NCBI GenBank assembly: GCA_032718475.1
Contig: JAUCBJ010007598.1
Location: 1 to 64,000, forward strand
Source of the DNA: Nemertoderma westbladi
Lineage: Eukaryota > Xenacoelomorpha > Nemertodermatida > Nemertodermatidae
DNA: 64,000 nucleotides
Reading direction: 5' to 3'
The notes beneath the pieces were generated by a model. It saw nothing but the letters and a program-made list of their open reading frames with translations. It searched no databases and had not been told where the DNA came from. Positions 11,111 through 37,239 of this stretch are shown piece by piece. How positions within the stretch are numbered: the stretch's first letter is position 1; each line of letters opens with the position of its first letter. A program made the translations under genes and the position numbers.

Positions 11111-11640
11111 TATGTAAAGGTAAATTGTGGTACTAGTTTTCCCTGTATACAAACTATACGGGTTATCTAAGTAAAATAACCCGCCATAAGCGATAACAGT
11201 ACACTAATAGAAAACAAAATAGTATTAGAAGTAAAATCTGACAAATTATGGTAACAGTAAGTAAAAGATTCTAGAATTATAATAAGGGGGAGATGGTGCC
11301 TGGAAGGCACCACACGTGGGAATAATACGAACTCCTAAGTGCAAATAATTAAGTGCAATTAGTATGTACTTATGTAATAATCCATATAATTAGAATGAAT
11401 ATAATCAAAGTAAGTACTATAGTCATATATAACCTTTTTCCAACTAGCTGCTGGGAGTGGGGACCAAGATAACCCCCCCCCCCCCTGCCCCTCCCCTGTG
11501 AAGTGACTTGGTGTGTATCCAGCATTGGTGATTACGGAATTGTTTGAAATAAATAATGGCTCAAGTCTTCTATATCGCCCTTTGTTGGAGAGGAGAAGGG
11601 GTAATCCAGGATTGGTCGCGTCAAAACCATTTCTGTCCTA
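11111..11640. other. Non-coding spacer
   Basis: No gene seen. It contains a small perfect hairpin (GGTGCCTGGAAGGCACC, about 11294-11310) and a C-run near 11470. The LINE element starts at or near the end of this stretch. Confidence 0.4.
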
Positions 11641-11799
11641 AATACCTAAATAGATGTCAGGTCAGGTATTCTAGGTCATTGATCAAGAAAACTTGCCACC
11701 TCCATGCAGCATAAAGGAGGTGCCACCTGTAGCTGCATAGACCCCTTTTACAAGGGCAAATCTGGTCCTGTAACTAGGACCCCCTTCGTTCTGGGATAA

Positions 11800-12030
11800 G
11801 GACGCCCTTGGTCCTGGATTAAGGACCCATATACTTGGCTGCAGGGGTATATGGCCTGACCAGGCAGATGGTGATCTGCCAATGGCTGGTCGGGAGTAGA
11901 GTGTTCTCATGTCCACTCTGAGAGCACTTCACTGCGACCTGCACCTGGCAGCAAGGGTACAGGGCATGACCCAGCAGATGAGCTGCAACAGCCAATGGTG
12001 GGTCATGTGCGCCAGAGTAGATATGGGTGA
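11800..12030 (+). repeat. Diverged tandem duplication in the LINE leader
   Basis: Two segments of about 110-120 bp share the order GGC(A)GCA-GGGTA, GGC(C)TGACC-AGCAGATG, GCCAATGG-TGGT and GGAGTAGA-like blocks, at about 11835-11900 and 11945-12020. Duplicated leader units are a usual feature of LINE 5' promoters. Promoter function here is inference. Confidence 0.5.
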
Positions 12031-12072
12031 TGGGCCTCATATCTGACCCCATTGCGACACCCACCCTGTGGA

Positions 12073-15000
12073 ATGGCAAACCAGGGTGTGGTATTTGCCC
12101 CGAGAGCTGACTCGGCAAAAAAGCACCCCCCAACCCCCACTATGGATTACATTAGCAATGCGGAGGTCCGGCCACTAGAGGCCAGTGGAATTACCGGACA
12201 CAATCGGCCTCACAGGCGTCAGTTAACTCCTGACCGGCTGCCTGTCTCACCCCCTACTGGAGAGAGAGCAGTCAACAATTCTTTGAGTCCCTTTCCTGAT
12301 GACCTTTCTGGCCCAAACCCTGGGTCACCAGGGAGGCCAAATCGTGATGGGGAGAGAGATTCTGGAGTTGGAGGCTACTCTCATGTTCCACCCCGACCAA
12401 CAAAGCCATTGGTGAATCTGAGGCAAGTCACTAGACTAGCCTCAGTAAACACCCTAACACTCGGGTCCCCAATGCGACAAGGTGAGCTGACTGCCTTGGC
12501 AGATAAGCTTTCTCTTAGCGCAGTGGGTGTTCAAGAGCACCGAATGCAGACTGGACAGACTGATGAGGTTCTGATTAAGGACATTGGGGGCGGTTGGCGA
12601 CTCGCCCTCGCTTCAGCTGATGATAGTGGCAATGGTGGAATTGGTCTATTGATGAATCCAACTGCACATGCAGCATTGGACAAAATAGACCAAATCTCTA
12701 ACCGCATCATCCGTTGCCACTTCTCATGTTCTGGAAGACTGGCTAAGAAGTTTCCTAAGGTGGTTCTGATTGTGTGCTACTCTCCAACTAGTGTTGCCCC
12801 TGTAGAGGAGGTGGAAAATTTCTACCACAATCTACAAGCAGCTACTGATGGAGTGGATCAGCATGCATTCTTAACATTCCTGGGAGACTTTAATGCAAGT
12901 CTGCATCGATTACCTACATCGCCCTGGGTCTATAGCAATAGTGTTAACCGAAATTATGTCCATCTTCAGGATTTTATCTCTGGAAATGGATTGGTTTTGG
13001 CTGGAACCCAGTTCAAGAAGCGAACTGGAAAGCTATGGACTCATAGTGGACCCAGTGGTCACAAGTCCCAGATAGACCATATTCTGTTTCGTAGGAAATA
13101 CAGGAGCTCTATACAAGACTGTAATGCATTTACACTTCGACCCTTCTCCAGTGATCACCGCCTTATTGTGGCCAAGGAAAGACTTAGTCTGCGTGCTAGC
13201 AGAACAACAAAATCTGCCTTGCCGCGGCATGACTGGTCCTCTCTGTTGCAACAGCCAAGTGTGAGATCCAGCTTCACACTACAGCTGAGCAACAGGTATG
13301 AGGCTCTTGCCTCTGAGGCGGCAGATCACTGTGAGGGCTATACTGCCTTTACAGAAGCAGTTAAGTTAGCAGCTGCAGAAACAGTTCCTGTATACCCTCG
13401 AAACAGGAAAAGGGCCCCCTGGACTGACAACAAAATTCAAAAGTGCCGAAATGACCTTCATAAGGCGCAGAAAGAGTCCCCCGACTCAAACAGACTACAG
13501 CGGCCAAGAATGCAGTTAAGGCTGCATCTAGGTCCCTGAACAGGCAGTACTCTGTTAATCTAAAGGAGCTAATAAACCAACAGGTTGATGCCATCAATGA
13601 TGCTGACGACAGCAGGCAATCATCCCAGGCATGGAAATCGATCAATCTGCTTACTGGGCGGAAAAGCCAACCAGCCACCAAGGTTAAGGCGGAATCATCA
13701 GCCGATCGCCTCAATAATGGTTGGAAAGCCTATTTTGAAAAGCTCCTCAATAATGACAGGGTATTGCCTGATAACTTTATAGAAGTAAAGGTGTCTGAGT
13801 CTGTACTCCCAGATATTCCCATTGGCGATATCTCCTTTGCAGAAGTGAAGGCTGCTGCAAAGAGCATTAAGACCAATCGTGCCAGTGGAGTAGATGGTGT
13901 TCCCCATGAGGTCTTTAAAATACCTGAGTGTTTAAAGCTCATCTATCCCATCATAGTAGACATGTACCGTACAACAAGAGTCCCACAAGAAATGAAAACA
14001 AATAAGTTGGTGCCAGTTCCCAAGAAGGGCAACCTAACACTCTATGGTTCTTTTCGGGGAATCTCATTGATCTCGATTGCTGCAAAGCTATACAATAGGA
14101 TTCTATTAAATCGCATCAGGGATCCCATTGAGAGACTGCTCCGTGGAAATCAGAATGGCTTCCGTAAAGGTCGTGGGACCATGGAGCCCATTTTGGCACT
14201 TAGAAGGATAATTGAAGAATTATCAAAAAAGAAAGACAGACATCTGGCTGTTATCTTTGTTGACTTCTTCAAGGCCTTTGATTCAGTCTCTCGCTCACGT
14301 ATGTTCAGCATACTTTCATTATATGGGATTCCTGATGAAATTATTGCAGCAATCAGATCAGTATACGATGGTTCGACAACATTTGTGTCTACTGTTGACG
14401 GTGACACAGAACCATTTGAAGTGTTATGGGGCGTCCTCCAAGGAGACACACTTGCACTATTCTTGTTTATTATTGTGGTTGACTATGTTCTACGCATGTC
14501 CTTAGATCCTCATAATGATGATGGGGTGATGATAACTCCACCTACTGGCTCCAGAAGTCGAGGAAATCCTGCCAAGTACCTAACTGATCTAGACTTTGCT
14601 GATGACTTAGGAGTACTCTCAGAATCATTAGAGGGAGCCCAACGGCTCCTCAGCTCATTAGAACATGCTGCTTCTGGTGTTGGTCTTTTTATTAACTCCA
14701 GAAAGACCAAAATTCTGACAGTTAACTTTGAAAGTCCTCAGCAAGTCTTTGATCGGATGAGCATAAGCTCAGAGGATGGTATGCCTGAGCATGTGGACGA
14801 CTTCTGTTACCTGGGATCATGGATCCGGAAGTCAGGTGAGGACCTTCGAATACGTAAGGGAAAGGCATGGGCAGCCTTGAATAGGCTTTCCAGGATTTGG
14901 AAGTCACCGAGAATTAATCGGAAACTTAAGGTCCGATTATTTAGAGCAGCAGTAGTTCCAGTACTCCTCTACGGGAGTCCATGCTGGGCACAAACTGCTG

Positions 15001-15374
15001 AGGACACCAAATCTCTGGATGGCACATTCACAAGAATGCTACGCCGGGTTCATTGTGTCAAGTACAATGCACACATCTCCAACCAGACACTATATAACAT
15101 TGGAGGTGTCTCATTGGTTCCCCCAAGCTTGACACTAGAACAAAATCGCCTCCGCTTTGCAGGACACTGCTTTCGCCGTGAGGACCAGCCAGTGCATAAT
15201 CTTGTACTTTGGCAGCCTCATGGAGTGAATAAGCATGGTGGACAGCCCATGACTTTCTTGAGACGCATCTTAAAGGACACTGGCCTTAAAGATGCGGATG
15301 ATCTAGCAAATGTCATGGGTGATAGGGAGTTGTGGCGGTGCAATTTTGTTGACAAGCCGGCACAGCATTCTTAA
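12073..15374 (+). pseudogene. LINE endonuclease-reverse transcriptase, single frameshift
   Basis: The first part (to 13539) is an apurinic-type endonuclease: GVQEHRM for the QE motif near residue 160 of the ORF, FLGDFNA near 275 and SDHRLIV near 370. The second part is open from about 13494 to 15374 and carries the RT: ASGVDGVPHEVF, RGISLISIAAKLYNR, QNGFRKGRGT, motif A FVDFFKAFDS, motif B GVLQGDTLA, motif C LDFADDLG, then a C-terminal domain with RLRFAGHCFRR. Both Asp of FADD are present. The two parts lie in different frames and join at about 13480-13494, so one small indel has split what is usually one ORF. The first in-frame ATG is at 12073. The mild damage suggests a fairly young copy. 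The clade is assigned from overall feel (RTE-like) and needs a tree. Confidence 0.85.
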
Positions 15375-15419
15375 AAATGCAGCTGCAATGCAGCATGCCG
15401 ATCCTAGTAGTAGTAGTAG

Positions 15420-16629
15420 GGGACCAATTGACTATGACAGAAGGATGGGACACTAGACGAATCCCACTTCTTGAGTGCGACGGCACAAGAGGGGATGGTG
15501 AGGCTCGTAAGGGGTGAGTGGAGTAAAACAAGTGTGGGTTGAGTATAGGAGTATGAGGGAAGTATGGAGAGGAGGTGTTGACGTGCGTAGAAACTAGAGG
15601 AGTGCAATTCAAGTGTGGGGAGCGAACAGTAGGAGAAAGAGTAGAGTGAGATTAGAGGGAATTTAGAGCGAAGTTATATAAAATTGTGTGGAAAGAGAGT
15701 CCACAATTGTCTCGACTAGAGACGCCAGATAACTTGGTGCAACATAGCTCGTGATTGCACCAAGGAGGGGTAGCAATAACATACCCAGGGGGGCGGCCTG
15801 GAAAGCCAACCCCAAGAAAAGAACTCCACCCCACACCCGATATTACATCGGGTTCCAGCGGAATTGAAGCGCACTTAAGGTTGATGCTATCTTCTCACCG
15901 GGAAGATAGCATGGGGGGGAGTGTAAGCGGATTCAATTCCACTTCATTACCCACCAGGAAATGGGACCAGTGGCTTTTTAGCAATATGTTGGGGATACGA
16001 GATTACCAATATTAATCTCGTCTGATAACCAACATTTGGGGGCGGCAACACAAGCCCCAAAGCCAAAGAGAGAGGTGAGAGGTCAAACCACCTCGGAGGG
16101 AAGACAGCTAGTAGAGGATAGCAGCGGGGGGAAACACTCACGGGGAGTGCCAAAGTGACAATTAGTATATTAGCCAATAGTGGGGAGGGAAGCACGTGAT
16201 TAGGAACAGGAAAGCATCCATTGGGTACAAAGGGCCAGTACAAGTAATAGGTGAAAGCAATATTCAATGTGTGTTAACCATATATTATCCTACATTACTG
16301 ATTCACCAGGCAGTTGAGTTATTCAGTCAGTGCAGACCGGTCATAGTTAATGACCGCCACCACCATACCGGTAACAATTAATCTGTGTATATTCTGCTAT
16401 ATTCATTTATCAGAACCGACGTGTTATTATCGCCTATGTTAATCAATACCGAGAAACAAAACAAACTCCTATTGTTTTCCCCAACGGCCTTCGGCCAAAG
16501 CGAGTGACACGATCACCCAGCAGAACGTTGAAGAGTACATTTCTAACCCAGTCGGGATCTCCGATCCCGTCACATGTGGGATCTAAGTTCGCTTCGCGAC
16601 TAGCATGATGATTGATTACCCAGGGCTTT
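15420..16629. other. Non-coding debris, possibly the 3' end of the older LTR element
   Basis: Purine-rich on the + strand like 9392-10500. A G-run followed by GAGTGTAAGCGG at about 15913-15930 looks like a polypurine tract followed by TG, the usual start of a 3' LTR. No second copy of the following sequence was found, so an LTR is not established. An inverted repeat (GATACGAGATTA...TAATCTCGTC, about 15993-16023) is also visible. Confidence 0.3.
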
Positions 16630-16790
16630 TAATGGCATAAAGTGTGATCTAAGGATTTTAGGATAAGTTCACCAACTGTAGTTAGAATCTAATTTCACCT
16701 AGTTAGGATCTAAGTTCACCTAGTTCGGATCTTAGTTCACCCAGATAAGATCTATGTTTGAAAAGATCTAAGTTCATCAAAGTCAGGCCT
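16630..16790 (+). repeat. Short imperfect tandem repeat, unit about 22 bp
   Basis: Five or so copies of GGATCTAAGTTCACCTAGTT with changes, ending near 16780. Confidence 0.75.
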
Positions 16791-16794
16791 TGCA

Positions 16795-17482
16795 GGATAA
16801 TAACCCCTGCTTACCATACAATCTTGGCGGGAAGCCGCTAAAAACTGCAGATTCCGAGAAAGACCTAGGCGTTACATTCCAGAACAATTTGTCATTCAGC
16901 CGACATATCAAATATAACAAAGAACGCAAACCGAACTTTGGGGTTGATATACAGATTATTTAACCATCTAGATTCAAACATCTTTATTGCACTCTTTAAA
17001 TCTTTGGTCCCACCAGTTCTAGAATAGGCGTCCACAGTATGGTATCCACTCCACACAATATATGTGACACTAGACTAATCAAATTTGTGCAACAACGTGC
17101 AACAAGACTAGTAAAGGATTTGCAAGATAAACCTTATCCTACGAGACTACGCAAATTGGGACTACCTACACTGGAATACAGACGGCATCGCGCAAACCTC
17201 GTGTAAGTATACCGAGATCTCACTGGAATGGAATCGGACGACTTCAGAAACATGCTAACACTCGCAGAAACCAACCTCCGCGGCCATTCGCTTAAACTAA
17301 ACAAACCGCGCGCACGTCTCCTCAAACGCAACGCAACATTTTATTTCAGTGTCGTTGACCCCATGAACGCCTTATCCGAATCTGTAGTAACCGCCCCCTC
17401 ACTTAACGAATTCAAATCGAAACTCAATAACCACTACCAAAACTTGCCGCTCAAATTTACCCCCTCCTGGTGGTCCGAATAA
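16795..17482 (+). pseudogene. 3' fragment of a CR1/Jockey-type LINE reverse transcriptase
   Basis: Conceptual translation in pieces gives the C-terminal region of a LINE ORF2: a KDLGVTF motif near 16860, then QQRATRLVKDL, LRKLGLPTLEYRR and a final FTPSWWSE stop at 17482. Several stops and frame changes interrupt the upstream part; the last 85 codons (17228-17482) are open. Only the 3' part is present, as expected of 5' truncation during target-primed reverse transcription. A 20-base C-run begins at 17504. Confidence 0.75.
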
Positions 17483-18923
17483 CGAGACTTACAGTCAATG
17501 ACACCCCCCCCCCCCCCCCCCCCTTCTCCACAAACCATTTAATTGTATTTAATTTTTTTTAATTTAATTTTTTATATTTAATAATTATATTTAATTGTTT
17601 TATTTTTTAGACGCACATCAATATTTAGTTTTATCGAATTTTTTCTTATTTTTTACTTTATCTATTTTTATGTAACTATTTTATCTTTTTTCACTTATCT
17701 AACTATTTTTTATCGTATCCATCCATTATACAGTAATTTCTACCAATCGTTCGTATTTTTAAATAGACCCAAATGGTGCAACTGTCATATATTACTTGTA
17801 ATTTTATTTTTCAAATAATCCAATTCTTATGCTAAGTTTTTTTTTAATTAAATCCATCAGTTCTACATACCAAACTGTTTCTATACAATGATTTTATCGA
17901 ATTTTTAATTTTATTTTAACCCTTAAAGCTTAAACTGTGTATAATACTTATTTTCCCATCGTGTAGTGTTAGCTAATCCGTAAATTTGTGTTCAAATGTC
18001 TTGATCTATTTTACAAACCGTACTGTATAGCCATGGATTTATCTGATATTTTCAATTAATTTTATATTTTATTTAACCTTTAAACTGTGTAATTATTTTC
18101 CTACGTGTAGTGTGTAAACTAATCCATGTAAATTTATGTGTTCAAATGTTTTGACCTATTTTACATACTGTACCGTACTGTTTTTATACGCCATGATTCT
18201 ATCTAATAATTTACAAAATTTTATCAGTTTTAAGATTTTACTAAACGTTTGCTACACGTATACTGTGCATACATACATACCGGTAATACATATTATTTGC
18301 TTTCAGTTTGACCTTTCCAGTAATTGGTTTTTCTATTGATTTGTATGGGTGCCATAAGCATTTAGCTTTCTTTACCCTCAACTAGGCCTATTAAACATTA
18401 AAGTTCGTTTTACCAGTCTGCCAGTCAGTTAGTTCTACTACACTTACACAGCCAGACAACTACATTACCGGTAGGCCAGGCCTAGGTCAGTGGGTACTCA
18501 GGTTCTACATCTACTGTATTGCTATATATACATTTAACAGGTTTAGATGAGTAGCCTAGGCCACGTAGGGCTGTAGGCAGTCTGTAGGCTGATAGGTAGG
18601 TGTACGCCTAGCCCCTAGCGCTAGCCTTACACCTGTGACCTGCACAAAGTCTGAAAGTACACTGTTACAGATACAGTGTCATACATCTGTATATAGCATA
18701 GGCACCGCTATACCACCTTCTCAGTTGCCCTGGCTGCCTGGCAATAACCACTCCCTAACTCACTGGCTGACTGGGCTACAAATAATGCTTTCTATCTGTC
18801 TAAAGTTGACTACGTACCGGTACATTTTTTTTTAGGCCTACTCGACATTACCTGAATACTGGAATACTGTATACTGGTATACAGCAATACAGTATACTTG
18901 TATAGGCCTACCGCAGTTGGGAA
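17483..18923. other. Intergenic, very AT-rich, no gene seen
   Basis: 17530-18300 is dominated by T/A. It includes repeated segments around TTAAACTGTGTA-ATA and CGTGTAGTG, seen at about 17930-17970 and 18085-18112, each followed by a similar GTTCAAATG-TTTGA block, so a diverged duplication is likely. From 18460 to 18910 ACCGGT and AGGCCT palindromes are dense. Confidence 0.5.
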
Positions 18924-19344
18924 CACTGGTCACTTTCTGGCTGAAGCTAGGCCAAAAATTATCCACATATTTCAGTATTTACAGCCAGAAAGTGTCCGTG
19001 CAGCCACTATTTGTCCTTCACAGGTTGCTGTGATTATATTTTCGGACATATTTTGGCTGTAACTTCACTAGTCCTCAAAGCAGGAGCTGGGCACACAAGG
19101 TGACAATTTTTACTTTTAATATTAATGATAGTTATCCCAACGATGAGATTCTAATTCTCAAATTAATTTATACAGAATTTTATGGCGGTTCTAATGGCAT
19201 AATTTTTAGAATGCCAATGTTAAAATTTCACTGCTGGTTTTCAAATAAAATTTAGCATTGTTTTCTATGGAGAAATTTTACTCTGAGAGCATTTTCCGCG
19301 GACACATTCTGGCTGTAAATTGGACAAATTGTGACCAGTAGCCG
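18924..19344. mobile_element. Candidate MITE upstream of the kinase gene
   Basis: The stretch begins with ACTGGTCAC and ends with its exact reverse complement GTGACCAGT. Inside, CTGGCTGTAA-type motifs recur (near 19050 and 19305). A 13-bp perfect inverted repeat, CACTTTCTGGCTG at about 18931 and CAGCCAGAAAGTG at about 18985, lies at the left end. There is no ORF. Target-site duplication is not clear. Confidence 0.35.
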
Positions 19345-19800
19345 GTAGCGTACCGGTAGCGTAGGCTATACTATACACACAGTGAACCTTATATAGGCCT
19401 GCAGTTATAGTAATTTAATTTTTATTATTAATTTTAATGTAGGCCTACCTTATTTTAATAGTCATACCGATCTACCAGTCTACTGTGCCCGAATTTGGCA
19501 GTATGGGCTTAATATAAATAAATGAACATATAGCCTACTTAGGCTACTCGCTACCGGCCCGGTACTTACTGCTGGGCTGCATTAAGCCTGACTGCATTGG
19601 GCCTACCGTCTGCGACTGGACCGTACCTCAGTACCTCCGTTCATTCAAACATTCCTCTGTTCCTCCTCACATCAGCGCTCTGCCACTGCCGGAGCCCAGG
19701 AGCCGGTGGACGGGCCGTTGCTGGTCTGGCTGACAGGCTGAGTTGCGAGCTGCCGTCGTAAATTTAGAAATTCTGAAATTTGTAAATTAGAAAATCCAAA
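19345..19800 (+). promoter_or_regulatory. Upstream region and presumed 5' UTR of the kinase gene
   Basis: From about 19655 to 19760 the sequence becomes GC- and CpG-richer than anything nearby, then runs into the ATG at 19801 with a good context (CCAAAATGG). In-frame stops at 19759 and 19765 exclude an upstream start in the same exon. No TATA box or initiator can be named with confidence, and the transcription start is not located. 19345-19560 is again rich in ACCGGT/AGGCCT palindromes. Confidence 0.4.
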
Positions 19801-19947
19801 ATGGCATTTCTACGACGACTCTTTCGATTAAGCACTCGCGACAATAAAAAGAAGAATTACGATAATATTAAATTTAATGAAGACCCCTCACTGATATGGG
19901 ATACAATCGGCGAGCTTGGAGATGGGGCTTTTGGTTTAGTGTATAAG
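19801..19947 (+). CDS. SLK/STK10: SLK/STK10-type kinase, exon 1 (residues 1-49)
   Basis: First coding exon of a Ste20 (GCK-V) Ser/Thr kinase. In animals this family acts at the cell cortex, for example in ERM protein phosphorylation and cytoskeletal control. The ATG is the first in frame, with stops upstream at 19759 and 19765. The exon encodes a basic N-terminus (FLRRLFRL, KKKNYDNI), as in SLK and STK10, then the glycine-rich ATP loop GELGDGAFG at residues 37-45, and ends VYK. The donor is AAG|GTACGG, phase 0. The spliced protein aligns through the whole kinase domain with the expected exon order and no missing motif, so I regard the gene as intact. It could be the single invertebrate orthologue of both vertebrate genes (Drosophila Slik). 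Confidence 0.93.
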
Positions 19948-20281
19948 GTACGGTAGGTTTGAACACAGACAAGGCAATACTGCAATACAAGATATATATA
20001 AGTTTATATAAGTCTGTATAAATATAGACCTACTATGGCAATATACTAATTGTAATTTATCGATAAAAATAGTTGAACATTGAAATACTGGTAGTCTATA
20101 GGCCCATTAACTACAATCACCTCGGGAGCGTGGAAGGTGGGGCGTATGGATCATCTGGCGAATTGACCCGCACCCCTTGTAAATATAGGCCTATACGTTG
20201 ATATACCGGTATATAATAAACATTTTACTTAATTTATATTGTCCTACGACCCGGTCGTAAAGTGAAATATTGTCTTCTTAG

Positions 20282-20455
<174 letters not shown>

Positions 20456-20521
20456 TGACTGCCGAGCTATCATCAGTTTTTCCAGCAGAAAGTGTTACCA
20501 ATTTTAACTTAGCAGATGTAG

Positions 20522-20788
<267 letters not shown>

Positions 20789-20959
20789 TAGATGTTAAAG
20801 GATTGTTCAATCTATGTTGTGAAAAGCTGTTTAACAACTCAAGTTACATTCTCTTACATATCACTTTAACAACTTATTTCCAGTGCCGTCTCCACTGAAC
20901 TATACTCCCCGGAGGAAACCCCACTACTCATTTATCGAGAACAAGGCAGATATATGACA

Positions 20960-21115
20960 TGGATAGTCCCTTCAAAGCATGAAGGCCGAAACAAAAACTG
21001 TCCTCGCTCCGATGCGGGGATCGAACCCAGGACCTCAGGATTCGGGATGTGAATTGTCAATCAAATTCAGCAGATTTAACCACTACGCCTCCACCAAGGC
21101 GGGAGTTCGTACTTG
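20960..21115 (-). mobile_element. tRNA-derived SINE in intron 3
   Basis: Read on the - strand, an A-box-like GGCGTAGTGGTTAA (about 21073-21086) is followed about 45 nt later by a perfect B box, GGTTCGATCCC (about 21016-21027), with a tRNA-like 5' GGTGGA start. The anticodon region is too long for a true tRNA and the arms do not pair, so this is a SINE head. The tail limits are uncertain. Confidence 0.6.
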
Positions 21116-21326
21116 GTCCAACATTCTTTCTTTGTGATTTTTCATTTCTCTTCTCGAAAAATTTTATATCAGAAATTAATCAACATTGACAAATTGTTAA
21201 TTTTTTGACATCATCCATAAATTACAAGAAAGTTAATTTATTAATTATAATTACTGTTCTAGTCATTTTCTACATCCTTAATAATAATAATGGTAAATTA
21301 TTTATTTATATTTAGAAACATTATAA

Positions 21327-36285
<14,959 letters not shown>

Positions 36286-37044
36286 ATGTTATTATTTTTT
36301 TTTATTTCATTATTATCTTTAATCCACGCCATTAAGGCACATAGTAAAAATAAATACATAATTAAATTAGACAATATTAGATTAATTAATTAGACAATGT
36401 AGTACCATTGGTAGCATTTTAGGAGTTTTGTACAAAATAAAGTGTTCCAGGATCTCCTGTATGTGTACTATATACGTCTACAGATTATAATGTTTCATTA
36501 AGGGTGGCTATGGGGGGCTACCCACTGTAATTTTGGAAGTTTGCCAAATGCCATTTACTAATGTGATGGGTTAATAAATTATTGGTACAGTTAAAGTTTT
36601 AAGAATTGTTAATCCTGTAAGAGTAAAATCATAAAAATATATATAAAATTTTGATGAAATTCAAACTACTGTCTCTGGCTGGACTGCATGGAGCTATTGA
36701 GTTTTTCAATGGTGCTCCTCCATTGATTTATAAATACAATGATGTGAATTTGAGCACGCGTTGCCCAGAGGCATTCCTACAAAATGTAATTTAAAATTGT
36801 TGAGTACCGGTGCACAATCCGTAGTTAAGGAACAACACAGGAATGTTTACCGATGCACAATCGGCACTAGCTAAACGCCAAGCCTCAAATCCTGCCGCAA
36901 TCATGGAACAGCACATGGTTGTTCACCGGTGCACAATCCGCAGCAACAAGAACCAGTATAGTTTCAGAGCCGCAGCTAACGTGTAAATTAATAATAATAC
37001 ATTATATTATTTTAACTTGAAATGTCCTTTTATTTATTTTATAG
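36286..37044. other. Remainder of intron 5
   Basis: AT-rich. Around 36800-36950 the phrase CCGGTGCACAATCCG occurs twice, with a diverged copy (CCGATGCACAATCGG) between them, at spacings of about 45 and 75 bp. The end is a T-rich tract and the acceptor TTTTATAG used by exon 6. No gene. Confidence 0.55.
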
Positions 37045-37239
37045 AGCTTTAGCAACATGCTCAGTTTATGTTTGATTAAGGACCCATCTCAACGTGTCCC
37101 AGCACTGAAGCTTTTAGAACATTCATTTGTATCCGAGGCAACAAACAAACAACCTTTGCGGGAACTTATAGCGGAGGCCAAGGCTGAAGTTATTGAAGAA
37201 GTGGTAGATTTACTAGCGGATGATGTCGAGGTAGATGCT
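37045..37239 (+). CDS. SLK/STK10: SLK/STK10-type kinase, exon 6 (residues 263-327), minimal form
   Basis: The acceptor is TTATAG|AGC, phase 0. The exon completes the kinase C-lobe (FSNMLSLCLIKDPSQR, LLEHSFV) and then gives the hallmark linker of SLK/STK10, RELIAEAKAEVIEEV, followed by an acidic segment ending DDVEVDA. The first donor is GCT|GTAAGTATA at 37240, phase 0. The same reading frame stays open through all 41 downstream 39-bp units to a stop at 38862, each unit offering another phase-0 donor. The exon could therefore be longer by multiples of 13 residues. I annotate the shortest form because it uses the first strong donor and because family members have a short acidic linker here. Confidence 0.88.

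Larger units (their letters stand above)
11641..15419 (+). mobile_element. Non-LTR retrotransposon (RTE-like LINE), nearly full length
   Basis: An endonuclease plus reverse transcriptase reading frame (12073-15374) is preceded by a leader of about 400 bp with an internal duplication. It is followed within 50 bp by a short TAG microsatellite (15404-15419), a common kind of LINE 3' tail. The 5' limit is estimated from where the leader repeats begin. The element appears to have landed in the older purine-rich BEL/Pao debris, since sequence of similar character is present on both sides. Confidence 0.7.

Noticed and set aside
11557-11576. Copy of the BEL 17-nt motif outside the element (GGCTCAAGTCTTCT)
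   Set aside because: Only a partial match with a deleted centre; likely chance.
15755-16381. Short + strand ORFs after the LINE
   Set aside because: No recognisable motif, low complexity and overlapping frames; treated as debris.
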